DNA of 64,000 nucleotides, from contig OZ245874.1 in NCBI GenBank assembly GCA_965229335.1, positions 2,914,001 to 2,978,000 of the forward strand, written 5' to 3'. Both the position numbers and the translations under genes were made by a program. The DNA comes from JAFKFH01 sp017307375. GTDB lineage: Bacteria > Pseudomonadota > Alphaproteobacteria > Ferrovibrionales > Ferrovibrionaceae. Of the stretch, positions 1 through 8,426 are shown in pieces. The first letter of the stretch is position 1; each line of letters begins with the position of its first letter. The notes under the pieces are model-generated. The model ran no database searches, was not told the DNA's origin, and saw only the letters and a program-made list of their open reading frames with translations.

Positions 1-181
1 CGTAGATCGCGAACACGATCTCGAGCTTCGATTTGAAATAGACGTAGACGTTCGACGGGGCCGTACCGGCGGCCTTGGCGATCTGGCTGACCGTCGCCCG
101 CGCATACCCCAGTTCCGCGAACAGCGTAGCGGCCGCGGCCAGTATCCGGTCGCGAACCTCGGTCTTCTTGACCTGCGCCAT
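1..181 (-). CDS. TetR/AcrR family repressor, N-terminal part (cut by window edge)
   Basis: Sixty codons are visible from an ATG whose complement is at 179-181; the C-terminal ligand domain lies outside the window. The protein begins MAQVKKTEVRDRILAAA and carries a classic TetR helix-turn-helix (ATVSQIAKAAG...SNVYVYF, about residues 31-49). It is divergent from the NicX-like gene with 105 bp between the two starts. That gap holds two copies of a palindromic site, so this protein is the obvious candidate regulator of the catabolic run, with a pathway intermediate as likely inducer. The family call is secure; the regulatory target is inferred from position. Confidence 0.9.
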   Translation of the reverse strand, partial: MAQVKKTEVRDRILAAAATLFAELGYARATVSQIAKAAGTAPSNVYVYFKSKLEIVFAIY

Positions 182-195
182 CGGTTTTTTCCTAT

Positions 196-215
196 AACGA
201 ATGAAATTCGGTATT
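196..215. promoter_or_regulatory. Putative TetR operator, copy 1
   Basis: The site reads AACGAA-N5-TTCGGTATT. Its core CGAAT-GAA-ATTCG is a perfect inverted repeat. It lies upstream of, and touching, the -35 hexamer of the nicX-like promoter. The same pattern recurs 24 bp downstream. Confidence 0.6.
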
Positions 216-242
216 GAAAAACGAAGATCGTTCGGTTTTAAT
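214..242 (+). promoter_or_regulatory. Promoter of the NicX-like catabolic run
   Basis: A -35 box TTGAAA (214-219) and a -10 box TTTAAT (237-242) are separated by exactly 17 bp; each matches the sigma-70 consensus at five of six positions. The predicted transcription start is near 249, leaving a leader of about 38 nt before the ATG at 287. Operator copy 2 occupies the spacer, a layout expected for repression by a TetR protein. Confidence 0.55.
220..239. promoter_or_regulatory. Putative TetR operator, copy 2
   Basis: The site reads AACGAA-N5-TTCGGTTTT and shares 15 fixed positions with copy 1 while the central five bases differ. Its arms CGAA/TTCG form the dyad. It covers the spacer between the -35 and -10 boxes. 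Confidence 0.6.
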
Positions 243-286
243 CTGTTTAACGCGCAACGCAACAGGGAACAGGCAGGGAGAAGGCA

Positions 287-1366
287 ATGCTGCACGCCGC
301 CGTTCGCAGTCAGGAAGTGAATCCGGGCAAGCTGACCCAGCTGTTCCGCCAGCAATTCCAGCTCTGCAAGATCAAGCCGGGCGAGACCATCGCCATCGTC
401 TCCGACCTCGGCACCCGCCGCGACTACATCCAGTCGGCCTTCGCCGCCGCCGACGAACTCGGCGCCGACATCTACGAGATGTGCGTCAACGCCATTCCCG
501 GCTGGACCAAGGTCGGCGTGCCGACGATCGGCAAGTGCAAGGGCACGCTCGACGCACTGATGGCCTGCGACATGGTCCTGATCTTCCACGTGCCGCTGTT
601 CTCCGCCTGGCTCAAGCAGGTGATGAACAACAAGGTGCGGGTGCAGATGATCATCGACGCGCCTGACGATCTGGAGCAGTTGCAGTCGCCCCCCGGCCTG
701 AAGGAAGCGGTGCTGCACGCCCATGCCCTTTACGAAAAGACCAGGTCGGTCCGCGTCACCTCGAAGGCCGGTACCGACCTGACCTATGAATGCGGCGAAT
801 ACCCGGTGATGAGCCAGTACGGCATGGCTGACGAGCCCGGCCGGTTCGACCATTGGGGCGTCGGCCTTCTGCACACCTTCCCGAACGAAGGCTCGGCCCG
901 CGGCCGCGTCGTCTTCCAGCCCGGCGACATCATCATCCTGCCTTATTGCCGCTATGTGCAGGACGAGGTCCGGCTGGAGATCGAAGGCGGGCATATCACC
1001 CGGATCGAAGGCGGCCTCGATGCCACGCTGATGCGCGAGTGGCTGCGCGAGGGTGAGGAATTCGAAGGCGATCGCGATCCCTATGCCGTGTCGCATGCCG
1101 GCTGGGGGCTGAACCCGCAATGCCGGTGGGACTCGCTCGCCCTCTACGGCGACGCGCCCGAACGCAGCCGGGCCGCGTCCCGTTCGTTCCCCGGCAACTT
1201 CCTGTTCTCGACCGGTCCGAACACGCAAGGCGGCGGCACGCGCAAGACGCGCGGCCACTATGACGTGCCGATGCGCGACTGCACCATCGCCCTCGATGGC
1301 AATGTCGTGGTCGAGGCCGGCCGGATCGTCGACCCCAAGATGATCGTCAAGCGCGTGCCGCGCTGA
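287..1366 (+). CDS. NicX-like 2,5-dihydroxypyridine 5,6-dioxygenase (M29-fold Fe enzyme)
   Basis: The 359-residue protein matches the remembered pattern of Pseudomonas NicX along its C-terminal two thirds: SKAGTDL, YGMADEPGRFDHW, FPNEGSA, a GD-IILP stretch, SHAGWGLNP, and GNFLFSTGPNT. Known NicX iron ligands (His, His, Asp) correspond to His270 (SHAGWG), His324 and Asp326 (GHYDVP). NicX opens 2,5-dihydroxypyridine to N-formylmaleamate in the cytoplasm. The ATG at 287 follows a GGGAG ribosome site. This is the first gene of a long run with two Mo hydroxylases, hydrolases and an importer, which fits a pyridine-ring pathway. The exact ring substrate is inferred; a homologue opening another hydroxylated N-heterocycle is possible. 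Confidence 0.8.
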   Translation: MLHAAVRSQEVNPGKLTQLFRQQFQLCKIKPGETIAIVSDLGTRRDYIQSAFAAADELGADIYEMCVNAIPGWTKVGVPTIGKCKGTLDALMACDMVLIFHVPLFSAWLKQVMNNKVRVQMIIDAPDDLEQLQSPPGLKEAVLHAHALYEKTRSVRVTSKAGTDLTYECGEYPVMSQYGMADEPGRFDHWGVGLLHTFPNEGSARGRVVFQPGDIIILPYCRYVQDEVRLEIEGGHITRIEGGLDATLMREWLREGEEFEGDRDPYAVSHAGWGLNPQCRWDSLALYGDAPERSRAASRSFPGNFLFSTGPNTQGGGTRKTRGHYDVPMRDCTIALDGNVVVEAGRIVDPKMIVKRVPR

Positions 1367-1396
1367 GCGGCGGGGCCCAGCCGGAGGAGCCAGGCC

Positions 1397-1855
1397 ATGC
1401 TGATCGAAGGCAGTTTCACCATCGCCGCCCCGCAGGCGCGCGTCTGGGAAAAGATTACCGATGCCGGGCTGATGGCCGGCTGCATTCCCGGTTGCGAAGC
1501 CATCGAGGTCGTCGACCCGAAGACCTACAAGGCCCGCGTCAAGGTCGCGGTCGGCCCGATCTCGGCGCGCTTCGACCTGGTCGTCGAGGTGACCGAGGAG
1601 GTGCCGCCCGAGCGTGTCGTCTCGGTGACCCGGGGTGACGAGGGGACGCGGGCGAGCGTCGTCTCGGCCGAAAACCGCCTGGAGCTGAAGGCGACGGAGG
1701 ACGGCGCGACCGAAGTCGTCTACGCCTCGGAGGTTTCGGTCACCGGGCGTCTCGGCAAGTTCGGCCTCGGTGTGATGAAGAAGAAGGCGCAGAGCCTGTC
1801 GGAAGAATTCGTGCGCAACTTCCGTGCCAAGGTCGAGATGGAGACGGCGTCGTGA
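1397..1855 (+). CDS. CoxG-like SRPBCC domain protein
   Basis: The 152-residue protein starts MLIEGSFTIAAP and contains the CoxG pattern VWEKITDAG...GCIPGCEAIE, followed by alternating strands and a long C-terminal helix. CoxG-family proteins accompany CoxMSL-type molybdenum hydroxylases and are proposed to help membrane recruitment or maturation of the enzyme. It lies 30 bp after the dioxygenase gene and overlaps the FAD-subunit gene by 4 bp (GTGA). It shows no transmembrane tail, unlike longer CoxG proteins. Family assignment is good; its actual partner is taken from the operon. Confidence 0.8.
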   Translation: MLIEGSFTIAAPQARVWEKITDAGLMAGCIPGCEAIEVVDPKTYKARVKVAVGPISARFDLVVEVTEEVPPERVVSVTRGDEGTRASVVSAENRLELKATEDGATEVVYASEVSVTGRLGKFGLGVMKKKAQSLSEEFVRNFRAKVEMETAS

Positions 1856-2697
1856 CCGGCCCGCGGCTGGTCCGTCCGGCAACGCTCGACGCGGCCCTGG
1901 CCGTGCTGGCTGAGGAACCCGACGCGCGCTGCCTTGCCGGCGGCGCGACGCTGGTGGCGATGATGAATGCCGGCCTTGCCGAGCCCGGCGTGCTGGTGGC
2001 GCTCGACGGTATTGCCGAACTGCGCGGCATCACCGTTGCCGACGATGGCCGGGTGCGGATCGGCGCCATGACCAGACATCGCGAAACCGCCGCCGACATG
2101 CGCCTGGCCGGAGGCCATGCAGTGGTCCGGCAGGCAGCCTCGGTCATCGCCAATGCGGTGGTGCGCAACATGGGCACGATGGGCGGGTCGATCGCCTTCT
2201 TCGATCCGGCCGCCGACTATCCGCCGGCGCTGGTCGCGGCCGATGCCGAGATCGAGCTGGCCTCGGCCGCAGCGACCCGTCGCCTGGCCGCGCGCGAATT
2301 CTTCGTCGACTGGTACACGACCGCGATCGAGCCGGGCGAGATGGTCACCGCGATCCATCTGCCCCCGGCCGGCACGCAGCCGTCGATCTATCGCAAGCAT
2401 GCCCGCACGTCCGGGGACTACGCGATCGCCTCGCTGGCCCTGGTGCTGGACGGGGCCGGGGCGCGCGTCGCGGTCGGCGCCTGCGGCCCGGTGCCGCTGC
2501 GCTCGGACGCGGCCGAGGCGGTACTGGCCGGGCGGCTGGCCGATCATGACGCGGTTGCCGAGGCCGCCGCGCTGCTCGCGGCCGCGGCCGATCCGGTCGA
2601 CGACGTGCGCGGCAGCGCCGACTATCGTCGTCGCCTGATTCCGCGGCTGCTGCAGGCCGCCATTTCCGAACTGCTCGACACGCGGGAGGCGGCATGA
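1852..2697 (+). CDS. Molybdenum hydroxylase, FAD-binding medium subunit (CoxM type)
   Basis: The 281-residue protein has the two FAD-pyrophosphate motifs of the CoxM/xanthine dehydrogenase FAD domain: LAGGATLVAMMNAGL near residue 33, and NMGTMGGSIAFFDPAADYP near 106-124. A C-terminal CO-dehydrogenase flavoprotein domain follows (RKHARTSGDYAIAS and onward). The subunit passes electrons from the 2Fe-2S subunit to the final acceptor. It starts at a GTG that overlaps the stop of the CoxG gene and ends in an ATGA overlap with the 2Fe-2S gene, so translation is coupled and the subunits are made together. Confidence 0.88.
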   Translation: MTGPRLVRPATLDAALAVLAEEPDARCLAGGATLVAMMNAGLAEPGVLVALDGIAELRGITVADDGRVRIGAMTRHRETAADMRLAGGHAVVRQAASVIANAVVRNMGTMGGSIAFFDPAADYPPALVAADAEIELASAAATRRLAAREFFVDWYTTAIEPGEMVTAIHLPPAGTQPSIYRKHARTSGDYAIASLALVLDGAGARVAVGACGPVPLRSDAAEAVLAGRLADHDAVAEAAALLAAAADPVDDVRGSADYRRRLIPRLLQAAISELLDTREAA

Positions 2698-3173
2698 TCG
2701 ACGATCGCCAGGATCTTCTGCTCCAGGTCAATGGTGCGCGCCGCCGCGTCTCGGCCGAAGGCTCCGACACGCTGCTGACCGTCCTGCGCGACCAGCTCGG
2801 CCTGACCGGGGCCAAGCGCGGCTGCAACCAGGGGGTCTGCGGTTCCTGCACGGTCGAGGTCGATGGCTGGCCGGTGCGCGGCTGCCTGTCGCTCGCCGCC
2901 GCCTGCGAAGGCCACGAGATCGTGACCATCGAAGGCACAGGCCACGATCCGGTGATGGCGGTGCTGCAGCGGCAGTTCGTCGAGCGTGGCGCGGTGCAAT
3001 GCGGCTTCTGCACCCCGGGCATGCTGATTTCGGCGCGCCGCCTGCTGCAGGATCAGCCACGCCCCGATGCCGAGGCGGTGCAGGCCGCCCTGTCCGGCAA
3101 CATCTGCCGCTGCACCGGCTATCGCAAGATCATCGACGCGGTGCTCGCCGCCGCCGAGGAGTTGGCGCAATGA
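2694..3173 (+). CDS. Molybdenum hydroxylase, [2Fe-2S] small subunit (CoxS type)
   Basis: The 159-residue protein has the standard two-cluster layout. The plant-type cluster motif is GCNQGVCGSCTV with the fourth Cys in VRGCL. The helical second-cluster motifs are QCGFCTPGM and NICRCTGY. It relays electrons from molybdopterin to FAD. ATGA overlaps on both sides place it between the FAD and Mo subunits, giving the gene order M-S-L seen in cox-type hydroxylases. Confidence 0.92.
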   Translation: MIDDRQDLLLQVNGARRRVSAEGSDTLLTVLRDQLGLTGAKRGCNQGVCGSCTVEVDGWPVRGCLSLAAACEGHEIVTIEGTGHDPVMAVLQRQFVERGAVQCGFCTPGMLISARRLLQDQPRPDAEAVQAALSGNICRCTGYRKIIDAVLAAAEELAQ

Positions 3174-5491
3174 CCGATCCCAAGGGCATCGCGGTCGGGC
3201 TGTCGATCCCGAAGTTCGAGAACCAGGAGAAGGTGCTGGGCGAGGCCCGCTATATCGCCGACCTGCAGCGCGCCAACGTGCTGCACGCCGTGATCCTGGG
3301 CAGCCCGGTGCCGCATGCGCGGATCCGCGGCTACGACGTTTCCAAGGCGCTGGCGGCACCGGGCGTCGTCGCGGTGCTGACCGGCGACGACGTGCCCGAT
3401 GGCCGGATGGGCGCCTTCATCAAGGATGAACATGCGCTGGCCAAGGGCAAGGTGCTCTATGTCGGCGAGCCGGTCGCGGCCGTCGCGGCCGAGACCGAGG
3501 CCCAGGCGCGCGCTGCCTGCCGGCTGATCGAGGTCGACTACGAGGAATTGCCGGCCGTGCTGTCGCCCGAAGACGGCCTGGCCGCCGGCGCGCCGATCCT
3601 GCATGAGCATCTGGCCGACTACATCAAGGTGTTCGATGCCGGATCGGGCGGCAATGTCGCCTCGCGCACCCGGTTCGAGGAAGGCGACGTCGATCACGCC
3701 TGGGCCGAGTGCGACGTGATCGTCGAAGGCGAGTACACCACCCAGGCCCAGGCCCATGTCGCGATCGAGCCTTGCGGGGCGCTGGCCGAATACGAGGCGG
3801 GCGGCCGCATCACGCTGTGGTCGGCCAACCAGTCGGTGTTCCGCGTCCAGGCCAATGTCTGCGAATCGCTGAACCTGCCGATGACCAGGCTGCGCTGCCT
3901 GACCCCGCGGGTGGGCGGCGGGTTCGGCAACAAGATGGAAGCGCATATCCAGCCGATCGTGGTCGCGCTGGCGCTGAAATGCCGGCGCAACGTCCGGATG
4001 ATCCTGACGCGCGAGGAGGATTTCGAGATCGTGCGCGCCCGCCATCCGTTCAGGATCCGGATGAAGACCGGGGCGAAGAAGGACGGCACGCTGGTCGCCC
4101 GCGAGATCGAAGTCCTTCTCGACTGCGGTGCCTTTGCCGACGACAGCCCCGGGGTGCTCGGCTACAGCCTGCTGATGTCGCCTGGCCCCTATCGCATTCC
4201 GCATCGCCGGGCGCATGGCCAGCTGGTCTACACGAACAAGCTGCGCTTCGGTGCCTTCCGCGGCTTCGGCCAGCCGCAGGTCTCGTTCGCCGGCGAACAG
4301 CAGATCGACGAGATCGCCGGCCGGCTGGGCATCGACCCGATCGAGCTGCGCCGGCGCAACATGCTGCGCGAAGGCGACGCCTGGTTCGTCGGCCAGCAGG
4401 TTGCATCGAACGGCCTTGCTGCCTGCATCGACGCGGTCGAGAAGGCGTCCGGCTGGCGCGACCGGCCCAAGGCGACCAGGCATGGCACCAAGCGCCGGGC
4501 GCTGGGCATGTCGGTTACCGCGCATATCTCCGGCCTGCTCGGCACCGGCGCGATCGTGCGCGTGCTGGAGGATGGCACCGTGGTCCTCAATACCGGCGCC
4601 ACCGACATCGGCCAGGGGTCGGACACCGTGCTGACCCAGATCTGCGCCGAGGCGTTGCAACTGCCGGTCGACAAGGTCTCGGTGGCGAGCCCGGATACCG
4701 ACGGATCGCCCTATAACTGGGGCACCACCGCCAGCCGCGTCACCTATACCGCCGGGCGCGCCGTCGTCGGTGCCGCCCGGGCGGTCGAAGCCAAGCTGAA
4801 GCAGCATGCCTCGGAAATGCTGGAATGCGGCGTCGGCGACCTGGAACTGCGCGCGGGCGGCCGCGTCGGCATCGTCGGCGTACCGGGGGCGGAAGTCTCG
4901 TTCGCCGCGATTTCGGGGCGCGCCCATTGGGCTGTCGGCGGTCCGATCGTTGGCGAGCACACGCTGGTCTTCGACCAGATGACCCACGACCCGAAGCGGG
5001 CGGTGGCCATCGGCCTGCCGTTCGCGCGGATCGGCGTGTTCTCGTTCGGTGCCGTGGTCGTCGAGGTCGAGATCGACGAGGTCACCGGGAAGACCCGGGT
5101 GGTCGAGGCCTGGTCGGCCGCCGATGTCGGGCGCGCGATCAATCCGCAGCTGGTCGAAGTCCAGCTCGAAGGCGCCTTCGTCCAGGGCATGGGCCTCGCC
5201 CTGTTCGAGGAGATGGTGTGGGATGGCCCGCGGCTCGCCAACCCGTCGCTGATGGACTATAAGGTGCCGACCAGCCGCGACGCGCCCTATGCGATCCACT
5301 CGATCATCGTCGAGGCACCGGAGCCGGACGGGCCGTTCGGCGCCAAGGGCGCTGGCGAAATCGGCATCAATGTCATCCCGTCGGCCATCGCCAACGCGGT
5401 CGCGGCCGGCACGGGCCATCGCCACCACCACCTGCCGCTGACCTCGGAACGCGTGCTGGATGGGCTGATCGAGGCGGAGGCCGCGGCATGA
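3170..5491 (+). CDS. Molybdenum hydroxylase, large Mo-cofactor subunit (not CO dehydrogenase)
   Basis: The 773-residue protein has the xanthine dehydrogenase/CoxL fold: an N-terminal a/b hammerhead (VLGEARYIADL...), VGGGFGNK near residue 248, GAFRGFGQPQ near 362, and the catalytic Glu730 in GAKGAGEIG. True CO dehydrogenases carry an AYxCSFR loop where this protein has FGAFRGFG, so the substrate is expected to be an aromatic N-heterocycle or aldehyde, with water as oxygen source. The ATG at 3170 overlaps the 2Fe-2S stop; a longer in-frame reading from 2999 would run through that gene and is rejected. No signal peptide is seen, so the enzyme is cytoplasmic. Confidence 0.88.
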   Translation: MTDPKGIAVGLSIPKFENQEKVLGEARYIADLQRANVLHAVILGSPVPHARIRGYDVSKALAAPGVVAVLTGDDVPDGRMGAFIKDEHALAKGKVLYVGEPVAAVAAETEAQARAACRLIEVDYEELPAVLSPEDGLAAGAPILHEHLADYIKVFDAGSGGNVASRTRFEEGDVDHAWAECDVIVEGEYTTQAQAHVAIEPCGALAEYEAGGRITLWSANQSVFRVQANVCESLNLPMTRLRCLTPRVGGGFGNKMEAHIQPIVVALALKCRRNVRMILTREEDFEIVRARHPFRIRMKTGAKKDGTLVAREIEVLLDCGAFADDSPGVLGYSLLMSPGPYRIPHRRAHGQLVYTNKLRFGAFRGFGQPQVSFAGEQQIDEIAGRLGIDPIELRRRNMLREGDAWFVGQQVASNGLAACIDAVEKASGWRDRPKATRHGTKRRALGMSVTAHISGLLGTGAIVRVLEDGTVVLNTGATDIGQGSDTVLTQICAEALQLPVDKVSVASPDTDGSPYNWGTTASRVTYTAGRAVVGAARAVEAKLKQHASEMLECGVGDLELRAGGRVGIVGVPGAEVSFAAISGRAHWAVGGPIVGEHTLVFDQMTHDPKRAVAIGLPFARIGVFSFGAVVVEVEIDEVTGKTRVVEAWSAADVGRAINPQLVEVQLEGAFVQGMGLALFEEMVWDGPRLANPSLMDYKVPTSRDAPYAIHSIIVEAPEPDGPFGAKGAGEIGINVIPSAIANAVAAGTGHRHHHLPLTSERVLDGLIEAEAAA

Positions 5492-6294
5492 TGGACTATC
5501 CGCCGCAAGAACCGTTCTCGGCCGTGGGGCAGGCCTATCACGACCGCGTCATGGCCCTGGGTGCAGGTGTGCCGCCGGGGCAGGAAATCGCCTACGGCCC
5601 CGATCGCTATCAGCGCCTGTCGATCTGGCGGGCGGTGGCGGCCGACGCGCCGGTGCTGGCCTTCATCCATGGCGGCGGCTGGACCAACGGCTACAAGGAA
5701 TGGATGGCGTTCATGGCGCCTGCCGTCACCGCGGCGGGTATCACCTTCGCCTCGCTCGGCTATCGCCTGGCACCGGGGCACGTCTTTCCTGCCGGCTTCG
5801 ACGACTGCGCCGACGGTCTGTTGCGGCTTAAGGCCGAGACCGGCGGGGCGCCGCTCTTTGCCGGCGGGCATTCGGCGGGGGGGCACTACGCCGCGCTGCT
5901 GGCGGTGCAGGATGGCTGGTGGAGCGCCCGCGGCCTTGCCGCCAACCCGCTCGAGGGTTGCCTGCCGGTGTCCGGCGTCTACCGCTTCGGCGACGGGGCA
6001 GGCATGGCGATGCGTCCGCGTTTCCTCGGCGCGCCGGGCACCGAGACGGCGGCCAGCCCGGTCCTGACCATCACCGACCGCACGCCCTTCCTGATCGCCC
6101 ATGGCGACCGCGACTTTCCCCATCTGATGACCCAGGCGGCCGAGATGGAGGGGGCGCTGCGCACCCGCGGCATTGCGGTGGACCGCCTCGTCCTGCCCGA
6201 TTGCGACCATTTCGGCGCCAGCTATCACGCGGGCGACCCAGCGGGCATATGGCTACCCGCCGCCAAGGCTTTCGTCGACCAGTATCGCCAGTAA
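5488..6294 (+). CDS. Alpha/beta hydrolase, arylformamidase/esterase-like
   Basis: The 268-residue protein has the HGGGW oxyanion-hole motif at 61-65, the nucleophile Ser129 in GGHSAGG, and late acid/His candidates in HGDRD and CDHFG. This pattern fits the carboxylesterase/kynurenine-formamidase branch of alpha/beta hydrolases, which includes enzymes that remove N-formyl groups. Because NicX makes an N-formyl product, a deformylase role is plausible, but the second hydrolase at 10775 is an equal candidate. It is coupled to the Mo subunit by ATGA and followed by the importer genes. Confidence 0.72.
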   Translation: MMDYPPQEPFSAVGQAYHDRVMALGAGVPPGQEIAYGPDRYQRLSIWRAVAADAPVLAFIHGGGWTNGYKEWMAFMAPAVTAAGITFASLGYRLAPGHVFPAGFDDCADGLLRLKAETGGAPLFAGGHSAGGHYAALLAVQDGWWSARGLAANPLEGCLPVSGVYRFGDGAGMAMRPRFLGAPGTETAASPVLTITDRTPFLIAHGDRDFPHLMTQAAEMEGALRTRGIAVDRLVLPDCDHFGASYHAGDPAGIWLPAAKAFVDQYRQ

Positions 6295-6313
6295 TCCATA
6301 ACGGGAGGTTTGC

Positions 6314-7498
6314 ATGAACAGGCGTCACCTTATTGCCGGCGCGGTGCTGGCAGCAGCGTCCTTCGGCCTCGGCGGCGGTGCCGCCTGGGCTGCCGATCCG
6401 GTCAGGATCGGCTTCTCGATCGCCAAGACCGGGCTGTTCGCCGATGCGGCGCCCTCGCAGCTGAACGCCTACGAACTGTGGCGCGAGCAGGTCAATGCGG
6501 CCGGCGGCCTGGACGTCGCCGGCACCAAGCGGCCGGTCGAGTTCGTGCAGTACGACGACCAGTCCAACCCCGGCCAGGCCGTTCGCATCTATGAAAAGCT
6601 GATCACCGACGACAAGGTCGACCTGATCCTCGCCCCCTGGGGCACGCCGCATCATTTCGCGCTGGCGCCGGTCCTGGAGAAGTACAAGTTCCCGATGGTC
6701 GGCAACTCGGCCGCCTCGGCCCAGCTGCGCGACATCAAGCCGGGCTATATCTGGTTCCCGACCTCGGCCATCCCGGACAAGATCGCGCCCGAACTGGTCG
6801 CGATGATGAAGGCCAACAAGGTCACCTCGGTCGCGATCCTCTCGAGCGTCCTGCCCTTCTCCAAGGAGATCAAGACGTTCTTGCTGCCGGCCCTGAAGAA
6901 GGAAGGCATCGAGGTCAAGGTCAACGAGGAGTATCCGCCGACCACCAAGGACATGACCGCGATGCTGACCGCGGTCAAGAAGGCGAAGCCCGACGCGACG
7001 ATCGCCTTGTCCTATCCCTCCGACTCGGTCCTGTTCGCCAAGCAGGCCAAGGAGATCGGCATCGAATCCCAGTTCGACTTCGTGCTGGTCGGGCCGACGA
7101 TGGATTTCTACCAGAAGGTCGTCGGGGCCTCGGCGAACAACATCGTCACGGTCGGGCACTGGTCGCCCTATCGCGCCGACTGGACCAAGGCGAAGCCGTT
7201 CTATGACGCCTATGTCAAGAAGTTCAACGAGATCCCCGACCATCTCGACAGCGCGCTGGCCTACATCTCCTGCGAGATCCTGCAGCAGGCGGTGGCCAAG
7301 GCCGGCCTCGACAAGGAAAAGCTGCGCGAGGTCATCTCGACCACCACCTTCGACACGATCAACGGGCCGGTGAAGTTCCAGGGCGTCGAGAACGTCGCCA
7401 CCCCGACCGCCTTCCTGCAGGTCCAGGGCGACAAGATCGAGCTGGTCTGGCCGGCCTCGATCGCCACCGCGGCCTACCGCCCGAAGACGAGCTGGTAA
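6314..7498 (+). CDS. LivK-type periplasmic solute-binding protein
   Basis: The 394-residue protein opens with an export signal (MNRRHLIAGAVLAAASFGLG...AWA) and continues PVRIGFSIAKTGLF, the usual start of the branched-chain amino acid binding family (type I periplasmic fold). It contains VEFVQYDDQSNPGQAVRIYEKL and LILAPWGTPHHFALAPVLEKY. GGGAGG precedes the ATG. It feeds the LivHMGF importer encoded next. Many Liv binding proteins in catabolic clusters bind aromatic acids, so the ligand is probably the pathway substrate or a hydroxylated derivative of it, not an amino acid; that is inference. Confidence 0.88.
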   Translation: MNRRHLIAGAVLAAASFGLGGGAAWAADPVRIGFSIAKTGLFADAAPSQLNAYELWREQVNAAGGLDVAGTKRPVEFVQYDDQSNPGQAVRIYEKLITDDKVDLILAPWGTPHHFALAPVLEKYKFPMVGNSAASAQLRDIKPGYIWFPTSAIPDKIAPELVAMMKANKVTSVAILSSVLPFSKEIKTFLLPALKKEGIEVKVNEEYPPTTKDMTAMLTAVKKAKPDATIALSYPSDSVLFAKQAKEIGIESQFDFVLVGPTMDFYQKVVGASANNIVTVGHWSPYRADWTKAKPFYDAYVKKFNEIPDHLDSALAYISCEILQQAVAKAGLDKEKLREVISTTTFDTINGPVKFQGVENVATPTAFLQVQGDKIELVWPASIATAAYRPKTSW

Positions 7499-7535
7499 CC
7501 GGCAGGATTCCAGGGCCGAGGGGGAGGGATAGGAC

Positions 7536-8426
7536 GTGGACGTGCTGTTGTCCGGACAATTGCTGTTTGCCGCCCTGATCACCGGCGCGCTCTACGCCCT
7601 CATCGCCCTCGGCCTGAACCTGGTCTATGGCACCATGCGCCTGCTCAACGTGGCGCATGGCGACCTGGTGATGATCGGCGCCTATGTCGCCTTCTGGGGC
7701 CTGACCCTGTTCGGCCTGTCCCCGGTCGTCGGGCTGGTACTGGCCGCCGCGGCCGGCGCCTTGCTCGGTTGGCTGACCTATCTCGGCCTGTTTCGGCGCC
7801 TGCTCGCCTCGCCGCAGCTGATGCGGCGGCTGGAGGGCAACTCGCTGCTCCTGTTCTTCGGCATCTCGGTGATCCTGCAGAACCTCGCCTCGCTCGCCTT
7901 CACCGCCTCGGCGCGCGGCTACCAGTTCATGGATCAGGTCTACCGTTTCGGCGACGTCGCGCTGACCGGCAACCGCATCTTCGTGCTGGTCGTGGCCGTG
8001 GCGATCTGCGCCGCCGTCTACCTGCTGCTGCGCTTTCACGTCTTCGGCCTGGCGATCAAGGCATTGATCGAGCGGCGCGATGCCGCGCTGATCGTCGGCG
8101 TCGACATCGATCGTGTCCAGCTTGCCGCAATCTGCCTGGGCTTTGCCATCGCCGCCATCGCCGGCGTCCTGGTCTCGACCACCGAGCAGATCTCGCCCTT
8201 CATGGGCTTTCCCTTCACCATCTCGGCGTTCGTCGTGATCATTCTGGGCGGCCTTGGCAATATCAGCGCCGGGCTGGTCGCCGGGCTGCTGCTCGGCGTC
8301 CTCGAGGTCTACGGCGTCGCGCTGACCTCGGCCGCCTATCGCTCGGTCCTGATCTACGGCGTGTTCATCGCGATCCTGCTGGTCCGGCCGCAAGGCCTGC
8401 TCGGCCGGGGGAGCGTCGTGCGATGA
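7536..8426 (+). CDS. LivH-type ABC permease
   Basis: The 296-residue membrane protein is highly hydrophobic with about eight helices and starts LFAALITGALYALIALGLNL, typical of LivH, followed by RLLNVAHGDLVMIGAY. A GTG at 7536 is used after a GGGGGAGGGA ribosome site; a second GTG six bases later is possible. It forms the channel with the next gene, which it overlaps by ATGA. Confidence 0.88.
   Translation: MDVLLSGQLLFAALITGALYALIALGLNLVYGTMRLLNVAHGDLVMIGAYVAFWGLTLFGLSPVVGLVLAAAAGALLGWLTYLGLFRRLLASPQLMRRLEGNSLLLFFGISVILQNLASLAFTASARGYQFMDQVYRFGDVALTGNRIFVLVVAVAICAAVYLLLRFHVFGLAIKALIERRDAALIVGVDIDRVQLAAICLGFAIAAIAGVLVSTTEQISPFMGFPFTISAFVVIILGGLGNISAGLVAGLLLGVLEVYGVALTSAAYRSVLIYGVFIAILLVRPQGLLGRGSVVR

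Noticed and set aside
3119..5431. 770-codon open frame on the minus strand
   Set aside because: It is antisense to the Mo subunit gene, has shadow composition (His, Arg, Asp and Gly runs) and no motif.
1397..5491. Aerobic CO dehydrogenase operon
   Set aside because: Gene order fits, but the large subunit lacks the AYxCSFR active-site loop.
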